From Actinomycetota bacterium (GTDB lineage: Bacteria > Actinomycetota > Thermoleophilia > UBA2241): a stretch of DNA of 25,405 nucleotides. This document shows, one piece after another, positions 16,038-23,199 of this stretch. The translations under genes were made by a program, and so were the position numbers. The notes under the pieces were generated by a model. It had not been told where the DNA came from. It ran no database searches and saw only the letters and a program-made list of their open reading frames with translations. Numbering within the stretch: the stretch's first letter is position 1; each line of letters begins with the position of its first letter. The DNA lies in contig PLTW01000091.1 in NCBI GenBank assembly GCA_003164655.1, positions 35,416-60,820 of the forward strand. Direction: 5' to 3'.

Positions 16038-17134
16038 CTGCTCAGGCGGATCGGCATGATGAGGTAGACGAACGATTCGTCGGCGCCCGTGACCAGCCCA
16101 GGCCGCAGCGGGTTGATGAACTTGAGCGTCGCGCTGTCGCCCGCCACCCCTTCGAGGCCGTCGATGAGAAACAGCGGGTTGAAGCCGATCTCAAACGGCT
16201 CGCCGCTGAACGGCGCGTCGAGCTCTTCTTCGGCCTGACCGACGTCTTGCGTGACCGCCCGAATCGTGAGCTTGCCCTCGCTGAACTGCAGCCGTAGCGG
16301 GGCGTTCTTCTGCGCCAGGAGGCTGATGCGCCGCGTGACCGCGAGCAGCTCGGCGCGGTCGAGCTCGACGGCGTGATCGAAGCTGTCCGGCAGAAGCTGC
16401 CGATAATTGGGGAACTGGCCGTCGATCAGCCTGGTCGCGATCCACACATCGCCGACCGCGAACAGTGCCTGGTTCTCCGTGATTTGGAGGCGCAGCTGGC
16501 CATCGCCAAGAGCAGCTCCCAGCCGCTGCACCTCGCTTAAGGCCTTGACCGGTACGATCGCCTGGATCTCCTCGGCCGGCCCCCCTTCGAGCGGCGTCTC
16601 CTTGACGCTCAGCCGGTAGCTGTCGGTGGCGACCATCTTGAGCTTGCCCGCGCCGATCGTGACCAGCACGCCGGTGAGGATCGGTCTGGTCTCGTCGCGC
16701 GACGCCGCCCGGCCCACCTTGTCGAGTGTCTCGACGAACGGTGCGATGCCCAGCGCAAAGGCGTCGCTCATATCGAATGACGAGGTCGGCGGAAAGTCGC
16801 TGGCCACCCACGAGTTGAGGCTGAATGTCGCCTTGCCGGCGAGGATCCGCACCAGACCATCGCCGGCTTCGACGCGCACCTCGTCGGCGGCCATGTTCTT
16901 GACGACGTCGGTGAACAGGCGGGCCGGTACCACCGCCTCGCCTTCGGTCTCGACGTTGGTGGCGATGCTCGCTTTGATCGACAGCTCCATGTCGGTCGAG
17001 TACAGCTCGAGCCGGCCGTCGCGGGCCTGCAGCAGGATGCCCGAGAGCACCGGCAAGGCGCTGCGCGTGGACACGCCGCGCGCCAGAATGCTGAGCTTCT
17101 CGACGAGCGTCGTGCGATCACAGGCGAATCTCAT
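16034..17134 (-). CDS. dnaN: DNA polymerase III sliding clamp (beta subunit)
   Basis: The ring-shaped processivity clamp of the replicative polymerase, 366 residues as usual. It starts MRFACDRTTLVEKLSILARG and ends with YLIMPIRL, the highly conserved clamp C-terminus. Internal landmarks include LPVLSGILLQ, TDMELSI and FPNYRQLLP. ATG 17134 has a strong AAGGAG ribosome site five bases upstream. The stop codon overlaps the CTG start of the S4 gene. It lies 276 bp downstream of dnaA, with DnaA boxes in the gap. Confidence 0.98.
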   Translation of the reverse strand: MRFACDRTTLVEKLSILARGVSTRSALPVLSGILLQARDGRLELYSTDMELSIKASIATNVETEGEAVVPARLFTDVVKNMAADEVRVEAGDGLVRILAGKATFSLNSWVASDFPPTSSFDMSDAFALGIAPFVETLDKVGRAASRDETRPILTGVLVTIGAGKLKMVATDSYRLSVKETPLEGGPAEEIQAIVPVKALSEVQRLGAALGDGQLRLQITENQALFAVGDVWIATRLIDGQFPNYRQLLPDSFDHAVELDRAELLAVTRRISLLAQKNAPLRLQFSEGKLTIRAVTQDVGQAEEELDAPFSGEPFEIGFNPLFLIDGLEGVAGDSATLKFINPLRPGLVTGADESFVYLIMPIRLSS

Positions 17135-17410
17135 TCCGGCTCCTTACTATCTCTTTCTATTTAAGAGATATACCTTCGTAGTCGTCATAGGCGTTGTTGA
17201 CAGTGTGGGAAACCGACTGTCCGCCTGCGTCTGCGGTGACGCCGGGCTTGTGACGGCGGTGTGGAAAGCGTGTGGAGAAGACGCCCCCGTCGCCAGCACC
17301 AGCGGCTCCGCACGGCGCAAGCATATCCGGTTTGCCTGCGGCGCGCGACATTCTCCACCAGTTCGTGAGCTGTTCGTCAACAGGTCACGAAGCGGACTGC
17401 GCAGCGCCGC
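17135..17410. other. dnaA-dnaN intergenic region with degenerate DnaA boxes
   Basis: Four DnaA-box-like 9-mers are present: TGTGGGAAA at 17204-17212 (in the loop of a GACAGT/ACTGTC inverted repeat), TGTGGAAAG at 17260-17268, TGTGGAGAA at 17271-17279 (reverse complement TTCTCCACA, one mismatch from TTATCCACA) and TTCTCCACC at 17351-17359. Next to dnaN is an AT-rich inverted repeat, TATCTCTT/AAGAGATA (17148-17155 and 17163-17170), a possible unwinding element or part of the dnaN promoter. This could be one part of a two-part origin or an autoregulatory site. Confidence 0.6.
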
Positions 17411-18826
17411 TCAGCGAGCGGTCTGCAGGCGCGAGATGATCACCTGGATGAGGTCGTGTAGCTGGCGATCGTGACCGTCCTGGAGCAGGCGCTCGATCTT
17501 GTTGACGGCATACAGGACGGTGCTGTGGTCGCGGCCTCCGAAGCGGCCTCCGATCTGCGGCAACGACGCCTCGGTGAGCTCGCGGCACAGGTACATGGCG
17601 ATGTGTCGTGGGTAGGCGACATCGGCGGTGCGCTTGTCGCCGCGCAGGTCGCTCACATGGCAGCCGAACTGGCGGGCGACCTCGCTCTGCACGGCATCGA
17701 TGGTGATGGGTTGAGTGTAGGGCTTGGGCAGGATGTCCTTGAGCGCCTCGCGGGCGACGGCGACGGTCACCTCGCCGTGCGTGATGGATGCGTAGCTCAC
17801 CACGCGGCGCAAGGCCCCGACCAGCTCGCGAATGTTGGTCGAGACGCGGCTCGCGATGTACTCGAGGACCTCGGGCTCGGCGATCTTGAAGGCGTCGACT
17901 TTGACCTGGCGGCGCAAGATGGCGATACGCGTCTCGACATCGGGGCGGCCGATGTCGACGACGACCCCCTGGCCAAAGCGCGAGCGCAGCCGGTCGTCGA
18001 GCTCTTCGAGCTCGCGCGGCTGGCGGTCGGAGGTCAGGACTATCTGGCGATCGGCTTCGTAGAGCGCATTGAAGGTGTGGAAGAATTCGACCTGCGTACC
18101 CTGTTTGCCGGCCAGGAACTGCACGTCGTCGATCAGCAGGACGTCGTTGGTGCGGTACTGGTGTTTGAAGCCTTCGATGCGGCCCTTCTCGGAGACGCCG
18201 CTGATGAAGTCGTCGATGAACTGCTCGCAGGTGACGTATTTCACGCGCCGGCCCGGGTCGGCGACGAGGATCGCATGGGCGACGGCCTGGATCAGGTGGG
18301 TCTTGCCGAGGCCTGTGTCGGCGTAGACGAAGACCGGGTTGTAGGCGCTTCCCGGCGCCTCGGCGACGCTGCGGGCGACGGCCGTGGCGTACTCGTTGTG
18401 GGGACCTATGACCCAGCGGTCGAAGACGTAGCGCGGGTTGAGGCCGGCGCCGTCGGGCGGTCCGCCGTCGGGCGGTCCGACATTGACGCCGCTCGGCGGG
18501 CCACCACCTGCGACCGGCGTCGGGGCGGGCGGCCCTGGTTCGGCGCCGCCGCTGACGGCTACCTCGGCGGCACGCTCGTCGACCACCACCCGGATGTCGA
18601 TGTCGGCGGCCATGACGGCGCCGATGGCCGCCCGCAGGATGTCGCCGAAACGCGATTCGACCCAATCGCGGGCGAACTCATTGGGCACGCCGACGACGAA
18701 AGCCCCATCTTCGAGGCCCACGGGGACGGTGCGTTCGAACCAGAGGCGGAAGGTGGCGTCGTTCACGCGCTCGCGAATCTGGTCGCGAGCTTCGTCCCAG
18801 ACACGTGTCAGCTGTTCGTCGATCAC
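17411..18826 (-). CDS. dnaA: Chromosomal replication initiator DnaA
   Basis: The AAA+ initiator that binds TTATCCACA boxes and opens oriC. Domain I is residues about 1-85 (RVWDEARDQIRERV and NEFARDWVESRF). The short domain II is Pro/Gly-rich with a GPPDGGPPDG repeat. Domain III has Walker A ADTGLGKTHL (about 165-175; the usual start GGVG is ADTG here), Walker B LLIDDVQFLAGK and the arginine region. Domain IV has the DnaA signature GGRFGGRDHSTVLYAVNKIE near 430. The start is GTG 18826, with GAGGCGAGG upstream. The length of 471 is normal. The GHKL gene lies 93 bp upstream on the same strand and may share a transcript. Confidence 0.98.
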   Translation of the reverse strand: MIDEQLTRVWDEARDQIRERVNDATFRLWFERTVPVGLEDGAFVVGVPNEFARDWVESRFGDILRAAIGAVMAADIDIRVVVDERAAEVAVSGGAEPGPPAPTPVAGGGPPSGVNVGPPDGGPPDGAGLNPRYVFDRWVIGPHNEYATAVARSVAEAPGSAYNPVFVYADTGLGKTHLIQAVAHAILVADPGRRVKYVTCEQFIDDFISGVSEKGRIEGFKHQYRTNDVLLIDDVQFLAGKQGTQVEFFHTFNALYEADRQIVLTSDRQPRELEELDDRLRSRFGQGVVVDIGRPDVETRIAILRRQVKVDAFKIAEPEVLEYIASRVSTNIRELVGALRRVVSYASITHGEVTVAVAREALKDILPKPYTQPITIDAVQSEVARQFGCHVSDLRGDKRTADVAYPRHIAMYLCRELTEASLPQIGGRFGGRDHSTVLYAVNKIERLLQDGHDRQLHDLIQVIISRLQTAR

Positions 18827-18919
18827 TGCCTCGCCTCGTGGGGTCGCGGCCCTGCGCCACTCCGCCGCATCCCGGTAGATACAACGCGGCGGCTCATCCC
18901 AGAGATGGGCGGCCGGACA

Positions 18920-19795
18920 TCAGAAGAGCGATTCGAGAAGACCCATTCCCTCTTCGGTGAGGGCGCGTTTGCCGTCGCCGCGCGAGTGTACCAAGCCCAT
19001 CTGCTCCAGTAAATGCAGCTCACGGTAGGCCGTCGCCGGAGCCACTCCCAGCTCCCGGGCGAGGGCGCTCGGACCGGCGACGTTGAGCTCCATGAGCAGC
19101 ACGAGGATCTTCTTCTGCCGCGTGGAGAGTCGGGGCGCCGCCGGGGTCGCCTTCTGGGCGGCGGCGTCGAGGACCGGCTGCTGCGGCATCTTGATGGTGA
19201 ACACCGCTCCGCCGCCGAGATTGTCTTCGACGGTGATCGCGCCGCGCAGGAACCCGAGCGACTCGCGGGCGATCGGCAGGCCTGAGCCGACGCCTCTGAT
19301 GAAACGCCGCTGCGTAGCGGTGGCCGTCGTAAAGCCGGGCAGGAAGGCCCTGTCCTTGTCGTCGACTCCAGGACCGTGGTCGGAGATACGCACGACCCGG
19401 CCGGCGTCGAGGATGGTGATCACGACGTCGCGAAAGAAGGCGTGAATGAGGTTTTCGATGAGCTCGTTGATGACCGTGAAGGGCACGTTGCCGCCCTGCT
19501 CCCGGCACGAGTGGTAGGTCTTCTCGGCAAGCGCGGCGATCAAGCCGGGGACGTCGCGCTCCTCGACGCTCACGACCCGCGGCGGACTCGTGAGTGTGTC
19601 GTAGATGGCGATCCGCGGGGCCCCGGGTCCCGATGGCGCGGCGGCGGATTGGGTCTCCGGCCGAGTCTCGGCGCCCGGGCGGTGACCCGGCGGGGGCGCC
19701 TCGTCGACGGCCACACCCGGGTCGGTGGCCGTCGTGCGCGCAGCGCTGGGCGGCGCCGGATCGTGGGCCAGCAGCCTGTCGAGGAACGACTCCAT
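18920..19795 (-). CDS. GHKL ATPase fused to a C-terminal winged helix-turn-helix
   Basis: A 291-residue protein. Residues 1-60 are Pro/Ala-rich and probably disordered. Residues about 95-205 form a GHKL (histidine-kinase-like) ATP-binding domain: N box INELIENLIHAF (E111, N115), G1 box DHGPGVDD (139-146) and G2 box GVGSGLPIARESLGFLRG followed by GGAVFTIKMP. There is no phospho-acceptor H box, no sensor and no membrane segment, so it is not an ordinary sensor kinase; anti-sigma kinases and transcription regulators share this ATPase. Residues about 222-290 are a winged helix (LSTRQKKILVLLMELNVAGP, then ALARELGVAPATAYRELHLL). ATG 19795 is preferred; the frame extends upstream into the origin region. 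It sits between the likely oriC and dnaA. Its function is unknown; a regulator of dnaA or origin use is speculation. Confidence 0.82.
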   Translation of the reverse strand: MESFLDRLLAHDPAPPSAARTTATDPGVAVDEAPPPGHRPGAETRPETQSAAAPSGPGAPRIAIYDTLTSPPRVVSVEERDVPGLIAALAEKTYHSCREQGGNVPFTVINELIENLIHAFFRDVVITILDAGRVVRISDHGPGVDDKDRAFLPGFTTATATQRRFIRGVGSGLPIARESLGFLRGAITVEDNLGGGAVFTIKMPQQPVLDAAAQKATPAAPRLSTRQKKILVLLMELNVAGPSALARELGVAPATAYRELHLLEQMGLVHSRGDGKRALTEEGMGLLESLF

Positions 19796-19805
19796 GGGGG
19801 CACGG

Positions 19806-19814
19806 AGTATACCA
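19806..19814 (-). promoter_or_regulatory. Extended -10 promoter of the GHKL-dnaA region
   Basis: On the minus strand, TGGTATACT is an extended -10 with TATACT (one mismatch from consensus). The predicted start at about 19799 is only four bases before the ATG at 19795, and no Shine-Dalgarno is visible, so the transcript would be leaderless or nearly so. No good -35 is seen. Confidence 0.5.
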
Positions 19815-20280
19815 GAGACAACGCCGGCGGGCGGTCCGCATGAAAAGCGCGTTTGCAGGTAATCGGCCGTTGTTGTCCACAGGGTTTTCGACATCTGTGG
19901 AATCCTCCGGGCCAGAGCGTCGCCGGCGAGCGCAAATACCGGCATTTGTGGAAAAGATGTTTTCAGGGGTCCTTGTCGCTGGTCGGGTCAAGGTGGCCCA
20001 GGCGACCGCTCCGCCCACTCCCGGGCTCGCTCTGTAGCCATCGCGGGCAACACAGTAAATGCCTGCAATAACCCATTTTTACAAGAAGTTGGAGTCTCTG
20101 GCCAGATGTCAAGGGAACTGATGGGCCCGAAGGCCTTCTACACCACCGTTCGAGCCTGTGAGCGCGACAAAAGGAAGTTATCCACACTTTCCACAAGGTG
20201 CTCTCAGCCCGCCCCCGGGGGCCTGAAACGACAGGCCGCCGCCGCGGCGCCTCTCGTACCCGCCCAAAATCGGCCCGGAC
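19815..20280. other. Probable replication origin (oriC) with DnaA boxes
   Basis: A gene-free stretch of about 470 bp at the point where gene direction flips from minus (dnaA side) to plus. DnaA boxes: TTGTCCACA at 19873-19881 (one mismatch), TGTGGAAAA at 19947-19955 (reverse TTTTCCACA, one mismatch), perfect TTATCCACA at 20178-20186 immediately followed head-to-tail by CTTTCCACA at 20187-20195, and a weak TGTGGAATC at 19896-19904. The AT-rich patch 20050-20090 (AGTAAATG...ATTTTTACAAG) is a candidate unwinding element. Small GC palindromes occur at 20211-20237. No protein or RNA gene is seen. Confidence 0.72.
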
Positions 20281-20283
20281 GGG

Positions 20284-20289
20284 TATGAT
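20284..20289 (+). promoter_or_regulatory. -10 element of the thiT riboswitch transcript
   Basis: TATGAT (20284-20289) would start transcription near 20296, exactly at the 5' edge of the TPP aptamer. No clear -35 is seen. Confidence 0.45.
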
Positions 20290-20296
20290 ATCGCTG

Positions 20297-20420
20297 TCCT
20301 GCGGAGCTCCTGGACGAGGGGCTGAGAGGGCGCTTCCTAGCGCCGACGCGCAGAACCTGACCACCCCCGAGGGTGGCGGCGCCCGTGCGGGCGCTGCTGG
20401 GTAATGCCAGCGAAGGGAGA
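20297..20420 (+). ncRNA. TPP (thiamine pyrophosphate) riboswitch
   Basis: The conserved THI-box elements appear in order: GGGGCTGAGA (20318-20327), AGAACCTGA (20352-20360) and CTGGGTAATGCCAGCGAAGG (20397-20416), continuing GGAG. AGCTCC (20305-20310) pairs with GGGGCT to form P3, and GGCGC-TTCCTA-GCGCC is a variable arm. Between ACCTGA and CTGGGTAATG is an insertion of about 36 nt able to form two hairpins (CCACCC/GGGTGG and GCGCCCG/CGGGCGC), absent from the minimal aptamer. The conserved 3' AGGGA forms the Shine-Dalgarno (20414-20419) six bases before the thiT ATG. TPP binding should therefore mask the ribosome site and lower thiamine uptake when thiamine is plentiful. No terminator is visible, which fits translational control. 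Confidence 0.93.
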
Positions 20421-20425
20421 TCCTC

Positions 20426-21034
20426 ATGGCACAATTTCCATCTCTGCGGCCGAGCGCCGTCCTGGGCCGCGACCGCTGGGGGACCGCCGCCATCGCCGAG
20501 ATGGCGATCGCCCTCGTGCTGTGCTGGGTGCTCGGCGTGTTTCGGCCCTTTCAGATGCCGCAGGGCGGTTCGGTGAGCCTGGAGATGCTGCCGATCTTCT
20601 TCATCGCCGCGCGCCGCGGCCTGGTGCCGGCGATGGTCGTCGGCTTTCTGTACGGCATGATGCAGATCTTCGTGCCGCTCACGCCGCCCTTCATCTACCA
20701 TCCCGTCCAGGCCGCCCTCGACTACCCGCTGGCGTTTGCCGCGGTGGGCCTGGCGGGCATCGTGCCGGTCGTCGGCTGGCGCTCGCTGGCCGCGGCGGTC
20801 GCTGTCGGCAGCGGCGCGCGTCTGGTCTGCCACTTTCTTTCGGGGCTCATCTTCTTTGCGAGCTACGCGCCCCAGTGGGAGTGGCCCTGGCTGTATGCCC
20901 TCACGTACAACCTGCTGTTCCTGCTGCCCGAGGCGGTGATCACCGCGGTCTGCCTGTGGCCGCTGCTCAAGGCCTACGATGCGGCCCGGCCCGGCACTGG
21001 ACGGCGCTCGCGGGCGCCGTCCAGTGCGGCCTGA
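20426..21034 (+). CDS. thiT: ThiT, thiamine-specific S component of an ECF transporter
   Basis: An integral membrane protein of 202 residues with about six hydrophobic segments. The family signature GGSVSLEMLPIFFIAARRG (near residues 47-65) and the QAALDYPLAFAAVGLAG segment, both part of the thiamine-binding region of ThiT/YuaJ, are clear. It binds thiamine outside and works with a shared EcfA/EcfA'/EcfT module, which is not in this window. The TPP riboswitch directly upstream confirms the thiamine assignment. ATG 20426 follows AGGGAG. The tail after about residue 190 is Arg/Ser-rich. The stop TGA is part of the TGAAGGAGG that serves as ribosome site for the next gene. Confidence 0.93.
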   Translation: MAQFPSLRPSAVLGRDRWGTAAIAEMAIALVLCWVLGVFRPFQMPQGGSVSLEMLPIFFIAARRGLVPAMVVGFLYGMMQIFVPLTPPFIYHPVQAALDYPLAFAAVGLAGIVPVVGWRSLAAAVAVGSGARLVCHFLSGLIFFASYAPQWEWPWLYALTYNLLFLLPEAVITAVCLWPLLKAYDAARPGTGRRSRAPSSAA

Positions 21035-21045
21035 AGGAGGCTCTG

Positions 21046-21723
21046 GTGAGCTGCGCGATCTTTCTCAACGGCGAGTACGAAGACGAAAGCTTTTACCTGG
21101 GGCAGTTCGCCGCGGCGCAGGTGGTCGTGGCCGCCGACGGCGGCCACGCATTTCTGCGCCGCCACGGACTCTGGCCGCGACTCCTGATCGGCGATTTCGA
21201 CTCGCTCGACGCTGACCTCGTGACCGAGGCTCGCGCGGCCGGTGTCGAAGTGGCCGAACATCCGACACACAAAGACGAGACCGACGCCGAGCTTGCCGTC
21301 GCGCAGGCAACGGCGCGCTACTCCGGCGAGATCGTGCTGCTCGGTGCGCTCGGCGGCGCGCTCGACCACGTGCTTGGTCACGTCTGCATCCTGCGCAGCC
21401 TGGCCGCGCAGGGCCGGGTGGGTAGTATCGCCGCCCCCGGCCTGGCCGCCACGGTCCTGCAGGCGCCGCGGGTACTGCGCTTCGGCGCCGCCGTCGGCGC
21501 GCGGGTCTCGCTCGTGGCGCTTACCTCCGACGTCGTCCTGACGCTGCGTGGTCTCGAGTATGAGCTGACCGACGAACCGCTGCCGGCGAGCGTCTGTCGC
21601 GGCTTGCGCAACCGGGTGGCGGCGCCCGCGGCCTGCCTCGAGCTCTCCCGCGGCCTCGTGCTGGTGATGGTCTTCGACGGCGCCGAGACCTTCGCGGGCG
21701 TGAGTCATGCCGCGGCCGGCTGA
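21046..21723 (+). CDS. thiN: Thiamine pyrophosphokinase
   Basis: Transfers pyrophosphate from ATP to thiamine to make TPP, completing salvage of thiamine brought in by ThiT. The 225-residue protein has the family landmarks AADGG, LIGDFDSLD, HPTHKDETDAELAVAQA and LGALGGALDHVLGHV (usually GGRxDH; here GGALDH). GTG 21046 is the start: it is preceded by AAGGAGG at the correct spacing and begins VSCAIFLNGEY, the first strand of the fold. The frame is open far upstream through thiT, which is a shadow. It lies 11 bp after thiT and is under the same riboswitch transcript. Confidence 0.93.
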   Translation: MSCAIFLNGEYEDESFYLGQFAAAQVVVAADGGHAFLRRHGLWPRLLIGDFDSLDADLVTEARAAGVEVAEHPTHKDETDAELAVAQATARYSGEIVLLGALGGALDHVLGHVCILRSLAAQGRVGSIAAPGLAATVLQAPRVLRFGAAVGARVSLVALTSDVVLTLRGLEYELTDEPLPASVCRGLRNRVAAPAACLELSRGLVLVMVFDGAETFAGVSHAAAG

Positions 21724-21853
21724 GTGAAACGGCGGCCGAGAGCGGCCATCGTCTCGCAATACAGGCCGGTTCGGCGGCCCATCTGCCCGGGCGCGTCCCC
21801 CGCTGCAACGGGGTGGTCGAGGTGGGCAGCGCGAGCAGCCCGCTTGCGCTACT

Positions 21854-21895
21854 GTGGTACCTGCGGCAGCGCGACCGCGCCGCCGCAGGTACCAC
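21854..21895. repeat. Long inverted repeat between thiN and moeA
   Basis: The arms 21854-21867 and 21882-21895 (GTGGTACCTGCGGC and its exact complement) pair over 14 bp. After one A-C mismatch, four more pairs form around a GACC loop. No T run follows, so a classical terminator is unlikely. It lies 46 bp before the moeA start and may be a processing, attenuation or protein-binding site. Confidence 0.75.
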
Positions 21896-21941
21896 TGCGG
21901 CATGGTCGCTTCGTGACCCCCGGCCGCGAGGAGGCGTAGCG

Positions 21942-23177
21942 GTGATCAGCCTGAATGAGGCCGTCGACTTGGTGCTTGCCGCCGTGCGGCCCGTCGCCGC
22001 GGAGCGAGTGCCGCTCCTCGAGGCGCTGGGACGCACCGCCGCCGCCGACGTGGTCTCGCCCGAGGACGTGCCGTCGTTCGACAACTCCGCCATGGACGGG
22101 TTCGCCGCTCGCGGCGCCGACCTCGCCGGTGTGGCGCGCTCTGACGGTCTGCCCATCGTCGTCGAGATCCCTGCCGGCAGCGTGGCCGCCGAGCCGCTGG
22201 GGCCGGGCGACGCGGCCCGTATCATGACCGGCGCCCCGCTGCCGGCAGGCGCCGACACCGTGGTTCAGGCAGAGCACACCGAGGAGCGTGACGGCAGGGT
22301 CTTCGTGCGCACGGCGCCGGCGGCCGGCAGGAACGTGCGCTACGCCGGCGAGGACGTGCGCCGCGGTGACGTCGTGCTGCCCCGCGGCGCCGCGCTGGGG
22401 CCCGCGGAGCTCGGGCTTCTCGCCTCGATCGGCGTCGAGGAGCTGGCGGTCGCCCGCCGGCCGCGAGTCGCCATCCTGGCCACGGGCAGCGAACTGGTGC
22501 CGCTCGGACAGCCGCTCGGGCCCGGCCAGATCCGCAACTCCAACTCCTTCGCGGCCTGGGGCCAGACGCTTGCGGCCGGGGCCGAGCCGGTGCTGCTGGG
22601 CATCGCTCCCGACGACCCCGACGAGACGCGCCGCCTGATCTCGCGGGCGCTCGACGAGGACGTCACGATCACCTCGGGCGGGGTGTCGGTCGGCGACTAC
22701 GACTTCGTCAAGCAGATCGAGGCCGAGCTCGGCGTGGAGCGCCGCTTCTGGGGTGTCGCCACCAAGCCGGGCAAGCCGTTCGCTTTTGGGGTCCGCGACG
22801 GACGCCTCGTCTTCGGCGCGCCGGGCAACCCGGTGGCCGCCATGGTCTCGTTCGAGCTTTACATCCGACCGGCGTTGCTGGCCCTGCAGGGCCGCCGCGA
22901 TATCTGGCGGCCGTGGCTCACGGCGGCCGCTGCCGAACCGGTGAAGGCGACCAGAGACAGGGTCGAGGTGCGTCGCTGCCTGCTGGCCCGCGACGGGCGC
23001 GGCGACTGGCGGTTCACGACGACGGGGCCGCAGGGTTCAGGCATTCTGCGCTCGATGGTGCTGGCCGACGGGCTCGTCTTTGTGCCTTCGGCTCACGGGG
23101 GCGGGCGCGCGGGTGAGTACTACCTCGTCATGTTGCTCGAAGGATCCCGCGCGGAGCGCCCGCCGTATCCCGACTGA
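21942..23177 (+). CDS. moeA: Molybdopterin molybdenumtransferase MoeA
   Basis: Inserts molybdenum into adenylylated molybdopterin in the last step of Moco synthesis. The 411-residue length is normal. Motifs include SFDNSAMDGFA (45-55), RIMTGAPLPAGADTVVQAE, GRNVRYAGEDVRRGD, ILATGSELVPL, TSGGVSVGDYDFVK (near 243) and FGAPGNPVAAMVSFELYIRP. GTG 21942 (VISLNEAVDLVLAAV) is chosen because it follows GAGGAGG and matches family N-termini. The frame is open upstream to 21813 but only through the inverted-repeat leader. No other molybdopterin genes are visible. It converges on the sortase gene with a gap of only 22 bp. Confidence 0.96.
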   Translation: MISLNEAVDLVLAAVRPVAAERVPLLEALGRTAAADVVSPEDVPSFDNSAMDGFAARGADLAGVARSDGLPIVVEIPAGSVAAEPLGPGDAARIMTGAPLPAGADTVVQAEHTEERDGRVFVRTAPAAGRNVRYAGEDVRRGDVVLPRGAALGPAELGLLASIGVEELAVARRPRVAILATGSELVPLGQPLGPGQIRNSNSFAAWGQTLAAGAEPVLLGIAPDDPDETRRLISRALDEDVTITSGGVSVGDYDFVKQIEAELGVERRFWGVATKPGKPFAFGVRDGRLVFGAPGNPVAAMVSFELYIRPALLALQGRRDIWRPWLTAAAAEPVKATRDRVEVRRCLLARDGRGDWRFTTTGPQGSGILRSMVLADGLVFVPSAHGGGRAGEYYLVMLLEGSRAERPPYPD

Positions 23178-23199
23178 GCGCCGCCGCCGCGTCGCCGCG

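Noticed and set aside
21724..21939. 71-codon ORF starting right after the thiN stop
   Set aside because: Arg/Pro-rich, no ribosome site of its own, and it runs through the large inverted repeat; more likely leader sequence of moeA.
21724..21941. Molybdenum-cofactor riboswitch upstream of moeA
   Set aside because: A large hairpin is present, but I cannot match the conserved Moco-RNA core in the leader.
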